A stretch of 27,806 nt of DNA from Chloroflexia bacterium (GCA_025928215.1 JAICJW010000009.1:1-27806); one strand, 5' to 3'. Counted from the first letter of the stretch, positions 13,544 through 21,103 are shown. A program made the numbers and translations. The notes: a model not told the origin generated them from the letters alone.

Positions 13544-15007
13544 ATGGACGACGAGGCACAATCGGAGTCGGCGGCGCGGGGTGGCCCGCTCGTGATGAAA
13601 TTCGGCGGCACCTCCGTCGGTAGTGCGGCGCGCATCCGCGATGCCGTGCATCTCATTGCGATGGAGCAGGGCCGCCGTCCGGTCGTCGTCGTCTCCGCCG
13701 TTTCCGGTGTCACGAACACGCTGTTGGAGGGCGTTGAGCATGCCGCCGCCGGGCGTGACCCCGATGTACAGGGAATTCTCGCCAAAATTCGTGCCATCCA
13801 TACCCGCGTCGCCACCTGCATTGACGATCTGGATGACCGCGCCGCCGCGCTCGCCGATGTCGAGACGACGCTCGAAGCCCTGAGCCGCTTTTATGTCGCG
13901 ATCGGCGCGATGGGTGAGCCGGTGCCCGCGCTCGTGGATCGCGTGGCGGCGTGCGGCGAGAAGTGCTCCGCGCCAATCGTCGCGGCGGCATTGCGCGGGG
14001 TGGGTATCGCTGCCGTCTCGGTCTCGGCGGAGCAGTGTATCGTCACGAATGGCGTCTTCGGCAACGCCGATCCACTCGTCGAGCCAACGCGAATTGCCTG
14101 CGAAAATGTCCTCACGCCGCTGATCGCCGATGGCACCATCCCCGTCGTCACCGGCTTCATCGGGCGCAGCACGGACGGCCAGACGGTGACGCTCGGCGGG
14201 CGTGGCGGCTCCGACTACAGCGCGACGGTGATCGGCGCGGCGCTCGTCGCCGCCGAAGTCTGGATCTGGACGGATGTGGACGGCATCATGACGACCGATC
14301 CGCGCATCGTCCCACAGGCCGTGCCGCTTGCTGCCCTCAGTTACGACGAGGCGGGCGAACTGGCGCACTACGGCGCGAAAGTGATCCATCCGCGCGCCAT
14401 CCAGCCCTTGTTGCCGCACGCGATCCCACTCCGCATCAAAAACACCTTCCACCCGGAGTTCGCGGGCACGCTGATCGCGGCGGACGCGGGCGATCCGGAC
14501 GGCGAAACCGTCGTCAAGGGAATCGCGGCGCTCCGCTCGCTCGGCCTGATTACCGTCCAGGCGGCGGGTCGCTCGCACCTCGCCCGCGTCGTCACCGCCA
14601 TCCGGGGCGCGCTGGGCGATCTCAACGCGCGCCTGATCTTCACGACGACGACCGGCACGAGTTGCCATGTCGGCGTCGGCGCGACGGGCGCGGCGCTGGC
14701 GGAGATGCTCGCCCATCTCGGCTCGACCCTGCGGGACGACATCATCACGGACATGGTGCGGCGGCTGGCGATGCAGGATGATGCGGCGTGCGTTGCGGTC
14801 GTCGGCGAGGGGGTCGGCGCGGAGCCGGATGTTGCGGCGCGCGTCGGGCGGGTGCTCGGCGCGGCGAATGTGCCGATGTACGCGGTCGGCGGCGATCCGG
14901 CGGGGCGCTCTTTGATCGTCACCGTGCCCGGCATCCACGCGGATACCGCGACGCGTCAACTGCACGCCGAGTTCTGCGTTCCGGTTGCCGCGGAGTCCGT
15001 GGTATGA
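13544..15007 (+). CDS. lysC: Aspartate kinase
   Basis: Catalyses the ATP-dependent phosphorylation of aspartate, the first step toward Thr, Met, Ile and Lys. The 487-residue product has the kinase domain (about 15-310) with VMKFGGTSVGS, VVVVSAVSGVTNTLL, the LysC/ThrA-type helical insert, GEKCSAPIVA, TLGGRGGSDYSATVIGA and WTDVDGIMTTDPRIV, then YDEAGELAHYGAKVIHPRA. Two ACT domains follow (about 325-400 and 405-485), the usual sites of allosteric amino-acid inhibition. It is a stand-alone kinase, without the homoserine dehydrogenase domain of ThrA. ATG 13544 is preceded by a GGGGTGA-like site. It is the first gene behind the Thr attenuator, so Thr-responsive control is expected. It could equally be named ask; which amino acid inhibits it cannot be read from the sequence. 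Confidence 0.95.
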   Translation: MDDEAQSESAARGGPLVMKFGGTSVGSAARIRDAVHLIAMEQGRRPVVVVSAVSGVTNTLLEGVEHAAAGRDPDVQGILAKIRAIHTRVATCIDDLDDRAAALADVETTLEALSRFYVAIGAMGEPVPALVDRVAACGEKCSAPIVAAALRGVGIAAVSVSAEQCIVTNGVFGNADPLVEPTRIACENVLTPLIADGTIPVVTGFIGRSTDGQTVTLGGRGGSDYSATVIGAALVAAEVWIWTDVDGIMTTDPRIVPQAVPLAALSYDEAGELAHYGAKVIHPRAIQPLLPHAIPLRIKNTFHPEFAGTLIAADAGDPDGETVVKGIAALRSLGLITVQAAGRSHLARVVTAIRGALGDLNARLIFTTTTGTSCHVGVGATGAALAEMLAHLGSTLRDDIITDMVRRLAMQDDAACVAVVGEGVGAEPDVAARVGRVLGAANVPMYAVGGDPAGRSLIVTVPGIHADTATRQLHAEFCVPVAAESVV

Positions 15008-15019
15008 AGGGTGAGGGCG

Positions 15020-15271
15020 ATGGAAGACGCGATTCCGCTCACGGAGGCGGCCGCTTCGGAGGATGTGCCGGTGACGGTGCTGCAACAGGCGGCGCGGCGC
15101 GGCATCATCAACGGCTGGATAGACGGCGGCGTGCAGTACGTTTCGCGCGCCGAAGTCGCCGTCTACCTCCATCACCGCGCCGATGTCGTTCCGTCGCTCA
15201 CGGAACCGTGGGCGTCGGCATCGCGCGCAATCCGCGAGCGCTACGCGGGCGCGTATATCCGGCTTCGTTGA
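15020..15271 (+). CDS. Small HTH (MerR/excisionase-like) protein
   Basis: An 83-residue protein starting at ATG 15020; an in-frame GTG at 15011 would have its purine tract too close. Residues 5-50 fit a MerR/excisionase-like HTH: IPLTEAAASEDVPVTVLQQAARRGIIN (helix-turn-helix) then GGVQYVSRAEVAVYL, where the final strand and helix resemble the wing of HTH_17 proteins. The second HTH of the 213-residue protein encoded at 16198 has the same plan, so these may be related DNA-binding modules on either side of the Fic gene. It starts 12 bases after the aspartate kinase stop and its own stop overlaps the next start (TGATG), so it is translated as part of the thr operon. It may be an antitoxin or a local regulator; this is not shown. 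Confidence 0.75.
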   Translation: MEDAIPLTEAAASEDVPVTVLQQAARRGIINGWIDGGVQYVSRAEVAVYLHHRADVVPSLTEPWASASRAIRERYAGAYIRLR

Positions 15272-15798
15272 TGCGAATGAGTAGGGACCGACAAGAAGAG
15301 ATCGGGGCTGCTGCTCGGATGCGGGATGCGGGGCAGTTGGAGCAATCGCGTGCCCTCCTCATGCGGCTCATAACAAACGATCCCGACGATCCCTTCGTCA
15401 ACTATCAGGCCGGTTGGACATTGGATCGGATGGGATTGGAAACTGAAGCCGCACCCTATTACGAGCGCGCGATTGCCAGCGGGCTTGAGGGCGACAATCT
15501 GCGCGGCGCATTGCTCGGTCTTGGCAGCACCTATCGTGTCATTGGCCGCGATGCCGATGCGGTGCGAACGCTTGCCGCTGGCGTCGCGCGATTCCCGGAC
15601 GATGGCGCAATGCGGGCCTTCTATGCCCTCGCCCTCCACAGCGCGGGCGAGCATAGGCGGGCGACGCAGGAGTTTCTGCGCGTCATTCTCGCGTCGAGCG
15701 CCGACCCGCAGATCGTGCGATACCGCGATGCGCTGACAGAATACATGGAGCATCCGGACGAAGTCTGGCGCGATGGAGCGTGGCATGCACGACCCTGA
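15271..15798 (+). CDS. Tetratricopeptide repeat protein
   Basis: A 175-residue soluble protein with TPR-type helical pairs: ARMRDAGQLEQSRALLMRLI, the NYQAGWTLDRMGLETEAAPYYERAI pair, LLGLGSTYRVIGRDADAVRTL and FYALALHSAGEHRRATQEFL, together about residues 12-145. This fits the TPR_5 type, a protein-binding scaffold. The start ATG overlaps the previous stop as TGATG; a second ATG is at 15277. The end of the gene overlaps the Fic gene by 14 bases, so production is coupled to both neighbours. It may present a partner to the Fic enzyme or bind it, but no partner can be named. No signal peptide is present, so it is cytoplasmic. Confidence 0.85.
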   Translation: MRMSRDRQEEIGAAARMRDAGQLEQSRALLMRLITNDPDDPFVNYQAGWTLDRMGLETEAAPYYERAIASGLEGDNLRGALLGLGSTYRVIGRDADAVRTLAAGVARFPDDGAMRAFYALALHSAGEHRRATQEFLRVILASSADPQIVRYRDALTEYMEHPDEVWRDGAWHARP

Positions 15799-16198
15799 TG
15801 CGATCCGCTATCCGAATGTCGTGGAGGCGTTCGCGCTCTACAATGACGCGATGGGTGTCACGGACGATCCCGGCGATCTGGCGAACCGGCTGGACATTCT
15901 CGCCTCGACGCTGGCGCGGCCCCGCAATCTCGCGCTCTACGAAGGGGCCGACCTGGCGCGGCAGGCGGCGTCGCTGCTCTGGGGGATGATCCACAACCAC
16001 CCCTTCGCGGACGGCAATAAGCGGGCGGGGCTGCATATCGCCTTCACCTTCGCGCGCGTCAATGGGCTGGCAATCATCGCGCCGGAGGATGCGGTGGTCG
16101 AACTCGGCTACGCGATTGCGGAGGGCCGCTGGGACGAGGAGACCGTGGAAGCGTGGCTGCGAAAGTACAGCCAGCCCGTCATCGAGGAGGTCGCCTGA
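15785..16198 (+). CDS. Fic/Doc family protein, death-on-curing type
   Basis: A 137-residue Fic-fold enzyme. The active-site motif HPFADGNKR (His72 to Arg80) has Lys in place of the Gly of AMPylating Fic proteins (GNGR), as in Doc-type toxins, which phosphorylate elongation factor Tu. The protein has the size of a bare Doc core, with no inhibitory helix motif ([S/T]xxxE[G/N]) seen at either end, so any inhibitor must be a separate protein. ATG 15785 is chosen because GGAG lies eight bases upstream; ATG 15773 is an alternative. It overlaps the TPR gene and its stop overlaps the next start. No Phd antitoxin is visible; flanking genes encode HTH proteins that could fill that role. It is unusual in being embedded in an amino-acid operon. 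Confidence 0.88.
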   Translation: MHDPDAIRYPNVVEAFALYNDAMGVTDDPGDLANRLDILASTLARPRNLALYEGADLARQAASLLWGMIHNHPFADGNKRAGLHIAFTFARVNGLAIIAPEDAVVELGYAIAEGRWDEETVEAWLRKYSQPVIEEVA

Positions 16199-16839
16199 TG
16201 CCACGCGGCAAGCCGAAGGGAACGGTCCCGCGCTCGAATCTCGTCGCGGCTGCGGAGTACCGCGCGGCGTGGTGGGGCCCGGCGCGCGATGAGCCGTCGG
16301 ACGAAACGCTCGCCCGCGTCCGCCGCTACACAATGCAGGACCCGGACAGCGAACGGCTCGCTCGCTTCACGGCGGCGGAAGTGGCGGCGGAATGCAACCT
16401 GCCCCTCCGCGTCGCGCACTACGACCTCGAACGGTTACGCGATCAGGGGTTGCTGCTCCGCCGCCGCGAGCCGATTGTCGGGCTGGGCGACGAATACGTC
16501 TGGGAGCGGGCGCATGGTCGCACCGGCGTCCTCGATCTGCACGGCGGGCGTGCGGAGCCGGACGCCATCACCGTGGCGGAGGCGGCGCGGCTGCTCGGCA
16601 TCACCTTTGCGGCAGCGGTGACGCTCGTGCGCGAGGGCGTGCTGGCGATTGATGAGCAGGCGAGTACCCCGACAACGATTGCCGTGCGGCGGCAGGATGT
16701 CGCCCGTGCCCGCTGGTGGTTCCGCCACAAGGATGCAGCGTACGCGGAGCGGCAGACGCCGCCCGTTTACGTCGTCCCGGACCACTGGCAGGAGCGATTG
16801 GAGACACTCAGCGAAGAGGAAGCGAGGGAGGGGGCATGA
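16198..16839 (+). CDS. Two-domain HTH protein next to Fic
   Basis: A 213-residue protein with ATG 16198 overlapping the Fic stop (TGATG) and GAGGAGG seven bases upstream. Residues 56-90 resemble a winged HTH (FTAAEVAAECNLPLRVAHYDLERLRDQGLLLRRR). Residues 123-175 resemble an excisionase/MerR-type HTH (ITVAEAARLLGITFAAAVTLV, then strand and wing). The C-terminal portion is rich in Trp, Arg and acidic residues. The stop overlaps the asd start as ATGA. Order and coupling suggest that it functions together with the Fic protein, perhaps as a DNA-binding antitoxin or autorepressor; no homologous system can be named from sequence alone. The longer upstream reading lacks a comparable ribosome site. 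Confidence 0.78.
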   Translation: MPRGKPKGTVPRSNLVAAAEYRAAWWGPARDEPSDETLARVRRYTMQDPDSERLARFTAAEVAAECNLPLRVAHYDLERLRDQGLLLRRREPIVGLGDEYVWERAHGRTGVLDLHGGRAEPDAITVAEAARLLGITFAAAVTLVREGVLAIDEQASTPTTIAVRRQDVARARWWFRHKDAAYAERQTPPVYVVPDHWQERLETLSEEEAREGA

Positions 16840-17912
16840 GTAGTATCGCGGTTCCGCCAGCGGGCGGGGAGAAGATCGGCGTCGCCGTGCTCGGGGCGAC
16901 GGGCGCGGTCGGGCAGCGGTTCATCCAACTGCTCGAAGGGCATCCGTGGTTTGCGGTGCGCGAACTCGTCGCATCGGATCGTTCGGTCGGTAAGGCATAT
17001 GCCGAGGCGGCGAACTGGCTCGTCTCGCCGGACATTCCACCGGATGTCGCGGGCTTGCCGGTCAAGGGGCTGGATGCGCGGCTCGAATCGCCCGTCGTCG
17101 TCTCGTCATTGCCGTCCGATGTGGCGGGCAACGTCGAGTCGCGGCTGGCGAAGGAGGGGCATCGCATCTTCTCGAATGCCTCCAATCACCGGATGGGCGC
17201 GGACGTACCGCTGATGGTCGCGGAAGTGAATCCCGATCACGCGGAAGCCTTGCATACGCAGCGAAAACGGCTCGGCTCCGAGGGGTTCATCATCACGAAC
17301 GGTAACTGCACGACGATCACGCTCGTTTTGCCGCTCGCGCCCTTGCATCGTGCCTTCGGCGTCGAGGCGGTGATCGTGACGAGCTTGCAGGCGGCCTCCG
17401 GCGCGGGCTATCCGGGCGTGCCGTCGCTCGATCTGATTGACAACGTCGTGCCGTACATCGGCGGTGAGGAAGAGAAGTTGCAGAGCGAGACGGCAAAGAT
17501 GCTCGGCGGCTGGCAGGGCGGGCAGTTCCGCCCCGCCCCCTTCCCGGTCAGCGCCACCTGCACGCGCGTTCCCGTGCGCGATGGACATACGGAGTCCGTC
17601 AGCGTCCGGCTGCGCGCCAAAGCATCAGGGGATGAATTGATCGCGGCGTGGCGGGAGTTTCGCGGACGGCCGCAGGAACTCAACCTGCCTTCCGCGCCGA
17701 AACATGCGGTGATCGTGCGCGACGAGCAGGACCGCCCGCAGCCGAACCGGGACCGGATGGCGGAACATGGCATGGCCTCGGTCGTCGGGCGGCTGCGCCC
17801 CTGCCCGATTCTCGATTGGAAGTTCGTCGTCCTCGGCCACAACACGATCCGGGGCGCGGCGGGCGCGAGCATCCTCAACGCCGAACTCGCCCTCGCCGAA
17901 GGGTGGCTGTAG
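16836..17912 (+). CDS. asd: Aspartate-semialdehyde dehydrogenase, archaeal/fungal type
   Basis: Reduces aspartyl phosphate to aspartate-4-semialdehyde with NADPH, the second step of the aspartate pathway. The 358-residue product has the N-terminal Rossmann motif VAVLGATGAVGQRF (about 16-29), the family segment IFSNASNHRM (111-120) typical of the archaeal/fungal branch, the nucleophile Cys158 in TNGNCTT, the dimer region SLQAASGAGYPG, and the catalytic His251 in TRVPVRDGHTESV. ATG 16836 overlaps the preceding stop as ATGA. The thrC gene follows with no gap. The archaeal/fungal branch differs from the common bacterial enzyme, which is a useful taxonomic hint; it is also known in several bacterial phyla, including Chloroflexota. 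Confidence 0.95.
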   Translation: MSSIAVPPAGGEKIGVAVLGATGAVGQRFIQLLEGHPWFAVRELVASDRSVGKAYAEAANWLVSPDIPPDVAGLPVKGLDARLESPVVVSSLPSDVAGNVESRLAKEGHRIFSNASNHRMGADVPLMVAEVNPDHAEALHTQRKRLGSEGFIITNGNCTTITLVLPLAPLHRAFGVEAVIVTSLQAASGAGYPGVPSLDLIDNVVPYIGGEEEKLQSETAKMLGGWQGGQFRPAPFPVSATCTRVPVRDGHTESVSVRLRAKASGDELIAAWREFRGRPQELNLPSAPKHAVIVRDEQDRPQPNRDRMAEHGMASVVGRLRPCPILDWKFVVLGHNTIRGAAGASILNAELALAEGWL

Positions 17913-19238
17913 ATGGCCGCCACCCCGGAGCCGATGCTCCTTCCCGCCGTGCTGCGCGGCGACATGGACGGCGCGGCCTATCCGATTCTGCCGCCGCGCA
18001 ATGCGGACAGCGCGGGCGGCCTGCTCTCGGTCGAGCGCGACCTCTCCGGCGTGGACGGCGCGGATTTGAAAGCGACATGGGACGCGCGCCTCGGCAGCCG
18101 GGAATTCCCGTACCGCTCCGGCGTCTGGCGCTACCGCGAACTGATCGCGCCCTTCCCGGACGACGACATTGTCTCCGCGCCGGAAGGAAATACGAATCTC
18201 TATTGTGGCGAAGGCATCAATCGCTGCCCCGGTTGTCGCATCGGCGGCTGCCGCCTCGCGAACTGGGCGGGCGTCGAACGGCTGGCCCTGAAGCACGAGG
18301 GCGAGAACCCGACCGCCTCCTTCAAGGATCGGGGGATGACCGCCGCGATCTCCCACGCGCGCCACGCGGGCGCGACGACGGTCGCCTGCGCCTCCAGTGG
18401 CAACACCTCCGCCTCGCTCGCTGCCTATGCATCCAAAGCCGGGATGCGCGCCCTGACCTTCATCCCGGAGGGGAAGATCACGGCGGGCAAACTGGGCCAG
18501 ACACTCGCCTACGGCGCACAGGTCGTGCAGGTGCAGGGCGATTTCGATGCGGCGATGACGCTCGTGCAGGAAGTCGCGGCGACCGAGCCGGTCTTCCTCG
18601 CCAATAACATCAACCCCTTTCGTTTGGAGGGGCAGAAATCCATCGTCTTCGAGCTGCTCCAGCAGCGGCACTGGGTCGCGCCGGACTGGCTCGTGCTGCC
18701 CGGCGGCAACCTCGGCAATACCTCCGCCCTCGGCAAGGCGCTAATCGAGGCATATGAATTGGGGTTGATTACCAAACTGCCGCGCATTGCGACGATTCAG
18801 GCGGCGGGTGCATCGCCCTTCGCGCAGTGGTTCGAGCGCGGCTTCGATCACTATGAGCCGATGCAGGCCGAAACGGTCGCCTCCGCGATCCGCATCGGCA
18901 ATCCAGTCTCGCGCCATCGCGCCCGCCGGATTATCCAGCGGACGGGCGGCGTTGTCCTCGCTCTGCCGGACGCGGAATTACTTGCAGCGAAACGGCAGAT
19001 TGACCATGCGGGCATTGGCTGCGAGCCTGCCTCCGCCGCCTCGCTCGCCGGGATCAAGGCGCTGCGGGAGCGCGGCATCATCCAACCGGGCGACGACATC
19101 ATCGGCATTCTCACCGGCCATGTCCTGAAGGACGCCGAGGCGACCGAGCGCATCCACATCACCGGCGCCGATGCCCGCCCGCCAATCGTTATCGAACCTA
19201 CCCTCGCCGCCGTTCAGCGGGTGCTCGCGGATGGCTAG
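17913..19238 (+). CDS. thrC: Threonine synthase with unusual Cys cluster
   Basis: Converts O-phosphohomoserine to threonine using PLP. The PLP Lys138 is in NPTASFKDRGMT, followed by ASSGNTSAS (phosphate-binding) and LPGGNLGNTSALGKA near residues 265-280. ATG 17913 directly follows the asd stop. Two oddities: the N-terminal region, which in many relatives is a four-Cys zinc ribbon, here has Gly16, Asp19, Ala31 and Ala34 in the Cys positions (LRGDMDGAAYPI and NADSAGGLLSV); and an inserted segment between EGNT and the catalytic core has four Cys (98, 105, 108, 113; C-x6-C-x2-C-x4-C). The length, 441, is a little above usual. No frameshift is seen; the frame is open and homologous on both sides. 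The enzyme class is certain; the effect of the inserted cluster is not. Confidence 0.95.
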   Translation: MAATPEPMLLPAVLRGDMDGAAYPILPPRNADSAGGLLSVERDLSGVDGADLKATWDARLGSREFPYRSGVWRYRELIAPFPDDDIVSAPEGNTNLYCGEGINRCPGCRIGGCRLANWAGVERLALKHEGENPTASFKDRGMTAAISHARHAGATTVACASSGNTSASLAAYASKAGMRALTFIPEGKITAGKLGQTLAYGAQVVQVQGDFDAAMTLVQEVAATEPVFLANNINPFRLEGQKSIVFELLQQRHWVAPDWLVLPGGNLGNTSALGKALIEAYELGLITKLPRIATIQAAGASPFAQWFERGFDHYEPMQAETVASAIRIGNPVSRHRARRIIQRTGGVVLALPDAELLAAKRQIDHAGIGCEPASAASLAGIKALRERGIIQPGDDIIGILTGHVLKDAEATERIHITGADARPPIVIEPTLAAVQRVLADG

Positions 19239-19252
19239 ACGGACAAACCAAA

Positions 19253-19412
19253 CGAATCGCAGAGAGGGACGAGAAGAAAGAATGAAAGAGGGAAAGGAAG
19301 CCGGACACAATCTCTCCCATGTTGACTCGCTTGTGCTCGATGCAGTTTTCGCCTTTCTCTCTTCTCTCGGTATTCTCTGCGTCCTCTGCGTCTCTGCGGT
19401 TCAATCGCTTTC
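19253..19412. repeat. MITE-like palindromic element between thrC and thrB
   Basis: The left arm (purine-rich, from GAATCGCAGAGAGGGACGAG near 19253 to about 19299) is an imperfect inverse of the right arm (about 19351-19412), which contains TCTCTGCGTCCTCTGCG and TCTCTGCGGTT. The purine/pyrimidine strand asymmetry and mirror arms mark a folded-back repeat. GCAGAGACGCAGAGGACGCAGAGA-type sequences are familiar as dispersed intergenic repeats in several large bacterial genomes. There is no open frame for a transposase. The insertion separates thrC from thrB and leaves an open frame across itself that joins thrB. Confidence 0.7.
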
Positions 19413-19437
19413 TCCCAAGCACCGGCGGCGGATCACG

Positions 19438-20331
19438 GTGCAGGTGCCGGCGTCGAGCGCGAACCTCGGGCCGGGGTTTGACCATCTTGGGCTGGCGCTG
19501 GCGCAGTACACGACGATCACCGTGACGGCGGGCGTGTCGGGCGCGCCGACCGTCACGGGATTGGATGCCCACCTGCTCGCGAGCGCGCCGAACCTCGTCG
19601 AATCCGCCATGCAGCGGCTCGCGGAGGAGGCGCACAAACACCTCCCGCCGCACACGCTGCATGTCGAGAATGGTATCCCCGTCGCGCGGGGGATGGGCGG
19701 CTCGGCGGCGGCGGTCGTTGGTGGCCTGCTCGCCGCGAACGCGCTGCTTGACGAGCCATTTGACCGGCTCTCGGACGATGTCGAGGACCCATTGCTGGCA
19801 ATTGCCGCCGCCATCGAGGGGCACGCGGACAATGTCGCCGCGGCGATCTACGGTGGGATCGTCGCGGCGGACGGCGGCATCGCCTTCTCGCTCTCGGACG
19901 GCTCCGATTTGCGCGCCGTCCTCTTCGTGCCCGACACGACATTGCACACGACCGCCGCCCGCGCCGCCCTGCCGCCGGAAGTGCCACACCGGGATGCGGT
20001 GATCAATGTCGGCCACGTCGCGCTGCTCGTCGCCGCGCTGATTGATCGGGAATATGACGCGCTCAGTCGCTTCATGCGCGACCGCCTCCACGAGCCATAC
20101 CGCGCCGCGCTCATCCCCTGGCTCGAACCGCTGATCGGCGCGAGCGAGCGGGCCGGGGCATACGGCGCCTGTCTCAGCGGCGCGGGGCCGTGCGTCCTCG
20201 CCCTCGCCTCGCCCTCACAAGCAAAGAAGGTCGCCGCCGCCATGCGCGAGACCGCAGCGGAGCGCGGCAACGCCGGAAAAGTGCTTGTGCTCGCCATTGA
20301 CGACACCGGCGCGACGGTCACTGAGGGATAA
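19438..20331 (+). CDS. thrB: Homoserine kinase
   Basis: GHMP-kinase superfamily enzyme that phosphorylates homoserine, giving the substrate of ThrC. Motifs: VPASSANLGPGFDHLGLAL at the N-terminus, the ATP loop IPVARGMGGSAAA (about 80-91), EGHADNVAAAIYGG, and LSGAGPCVLA near the C-terminus. The frame is open upstream through the MITE-like repeat, with an ATG at 19282, but that extension would add a hydrophobic, repeat-encoded segment (CVLCVSAVQSL) absent from the family. GTG 19438, preceded by a weak GGCGGCGGA, gives 297 residues, the normal length, so I choose it. The alternative is a longer protein from 19282 with about 52 extra residues. It follows thrC, with the repeat in the gap, and precedes the methyltransferase by 10 bases. 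Confidence 0.93.
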   Translation: MQVPASSANLGPGFDHLGLALAQYTTITVTAGVSGAPTVTGLDAHLLASAPNLVESAMQRLAEEAHKHLPPHTLHVENGIPVARGMGGSAAAVVGGLLAANALLDEPFDRLSDDVEDPLLAIAAAIEGHADNVAAAIYGGIVAADGGIAFSLSDGSDLRAVLFVPDTTLHTTAARAALPPEVPHRDAVINVGHVALLVAALIDREYDALSRFMRDRLHEPYRAALIPWLEPLIGASERAGAYGACLSGAGPCVLALASPSQAKKVAAAMRETAAERGNAGKVLVLAIDDTGATVTEG

Positions 20332-20341
20332 AGGGAATTAC

Positions 20342-21103
20342 ATGACACTCGATGAACTGCGACAGATCGCCGCTGCGGTTGCGCCACGACGGGGATGGGA
20401 TTTCTCGCGGGTGCGGGATGATCGCGATCCGGTGCCGTGGGAGTATGGCGAGATTGTGCGCCGGTATCTGCGCCCGGATGATCGCGTGCTCGATGTCGGC
20501 ACCGGGGGCGGCGAGCGATTCCTTGAACTCGCGCTCTCGTTCGGTTCGGGTATCGGCGTTGACCCCGACCCGGCGATGATCGCAACGGCGCGGGAGAACA
20601 CACCCGCTACACTCGCGGAGAAGGTGACATTTATCGAGGGGCGGGCGGAGGCGCTGCCAGTACACGATACGTCGTGTGATGTCGTGCTGAACCGGCACGC
20701 GGTCGTGGATGTGGCGGAGGTCGCGCGTGTGCTGCGGCCGGGTGGCTACTTCATTACGCAGCAGGTCGGCGCGCAAAACACGTTCAACATCACGACGCTC
20801 TTCGGCTGCGGGCCGGGGATGGGCGGCCAGCATATCGCGCCCGAACAGGAACTTCCCGCGCTCGCCGATGCCTTCCAGCAGCGCGGCTGTGCGATTGTCT
20901 CCTACGCCACGTACAACGTGGCGTACTACTTCAAAGATGCGGAGTCGCTGCTCTTCTGGATGCAGGCCGTTGGCGTGCCACCGCGGTTCGACATCGAGCG
21001 AGACTGGCAATCGGTAAATTACCTCCTCACGGAATACATGACTCCGCGCGGCGTCGAAACGAACAAACACCGCGAATTGCTGATCGTGCGCGCGCCGAAT
21101 TAA
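20342..21103 (+). CDS. Class I SAM-dependent methyltransferase
   Basis: A 253-residue methyltransferase of the Methyltransf_11 type. The SAM-binding motif I is VLDVGTGGGERF (about 50-61), motif II the acidic GVDPDPAMI, and motif IV/V LRPGGYFITQQVG (about 130-142). ATG 20342 is preceded by AAGGG seven bases upstream and follows the thrB stop by ten bases, so it is likely the last gene of the thr operon. The substrate is not inferable; similar proteins methylate small molecules, quinones or lipids. The C-terminal half has a Phe/Trp/Tyr-rich segment (NVAYYFKDAESLLFWMQAVG) that is shared by a poorly characterised subgroup. Its last codon overlaps the end of the converging enolase-superfamily gene by four bases. 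Confidence 0.88.
   Translation: MTLDELRQIAAAVAPRRGWDFSRVRDDRDPVPWEYGEIVRRYLRPDDRVLDVGTGGGERFLELALSFGSGIGVDPDPAMIATARENTPATLAEKVTFIEGRAEALPVHDTSCDVVLNRHAVVDVAEVARVLRPGGYFITQQVGAQNTFNITTLFGCGPGMGGQHIAPEQELPALADAFQQRGCAIVSYATYNVAYYFKDAESLLFWMQAVGVPPRFDIERDWQSVNYLLTEYMTPRGVETNKHRELLIVRAPN

Noticed and set aside
13369..13544. Lysine riboswitch or T-box in the aspartate kinase leader
   Set aside because: The leader is only about 175 bases, has no T-box consensus, and its space is filled by the Thr-rich frame and attenuator.
13229..15175. 648-codon open frame on the minus strand
   Set aside because: It is an antisense shadow of aspartate kinase and the thr leader; the product is Arg/Asp-rich, has no family motif and no ribosome site.
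18180..18260. Possible double frameshift in thrC giving the Cys-rich segment
   Set aside because: The frame is open and conserved on both sides and a pair of compensating shifts is not needed; an insertion explains it more simply.
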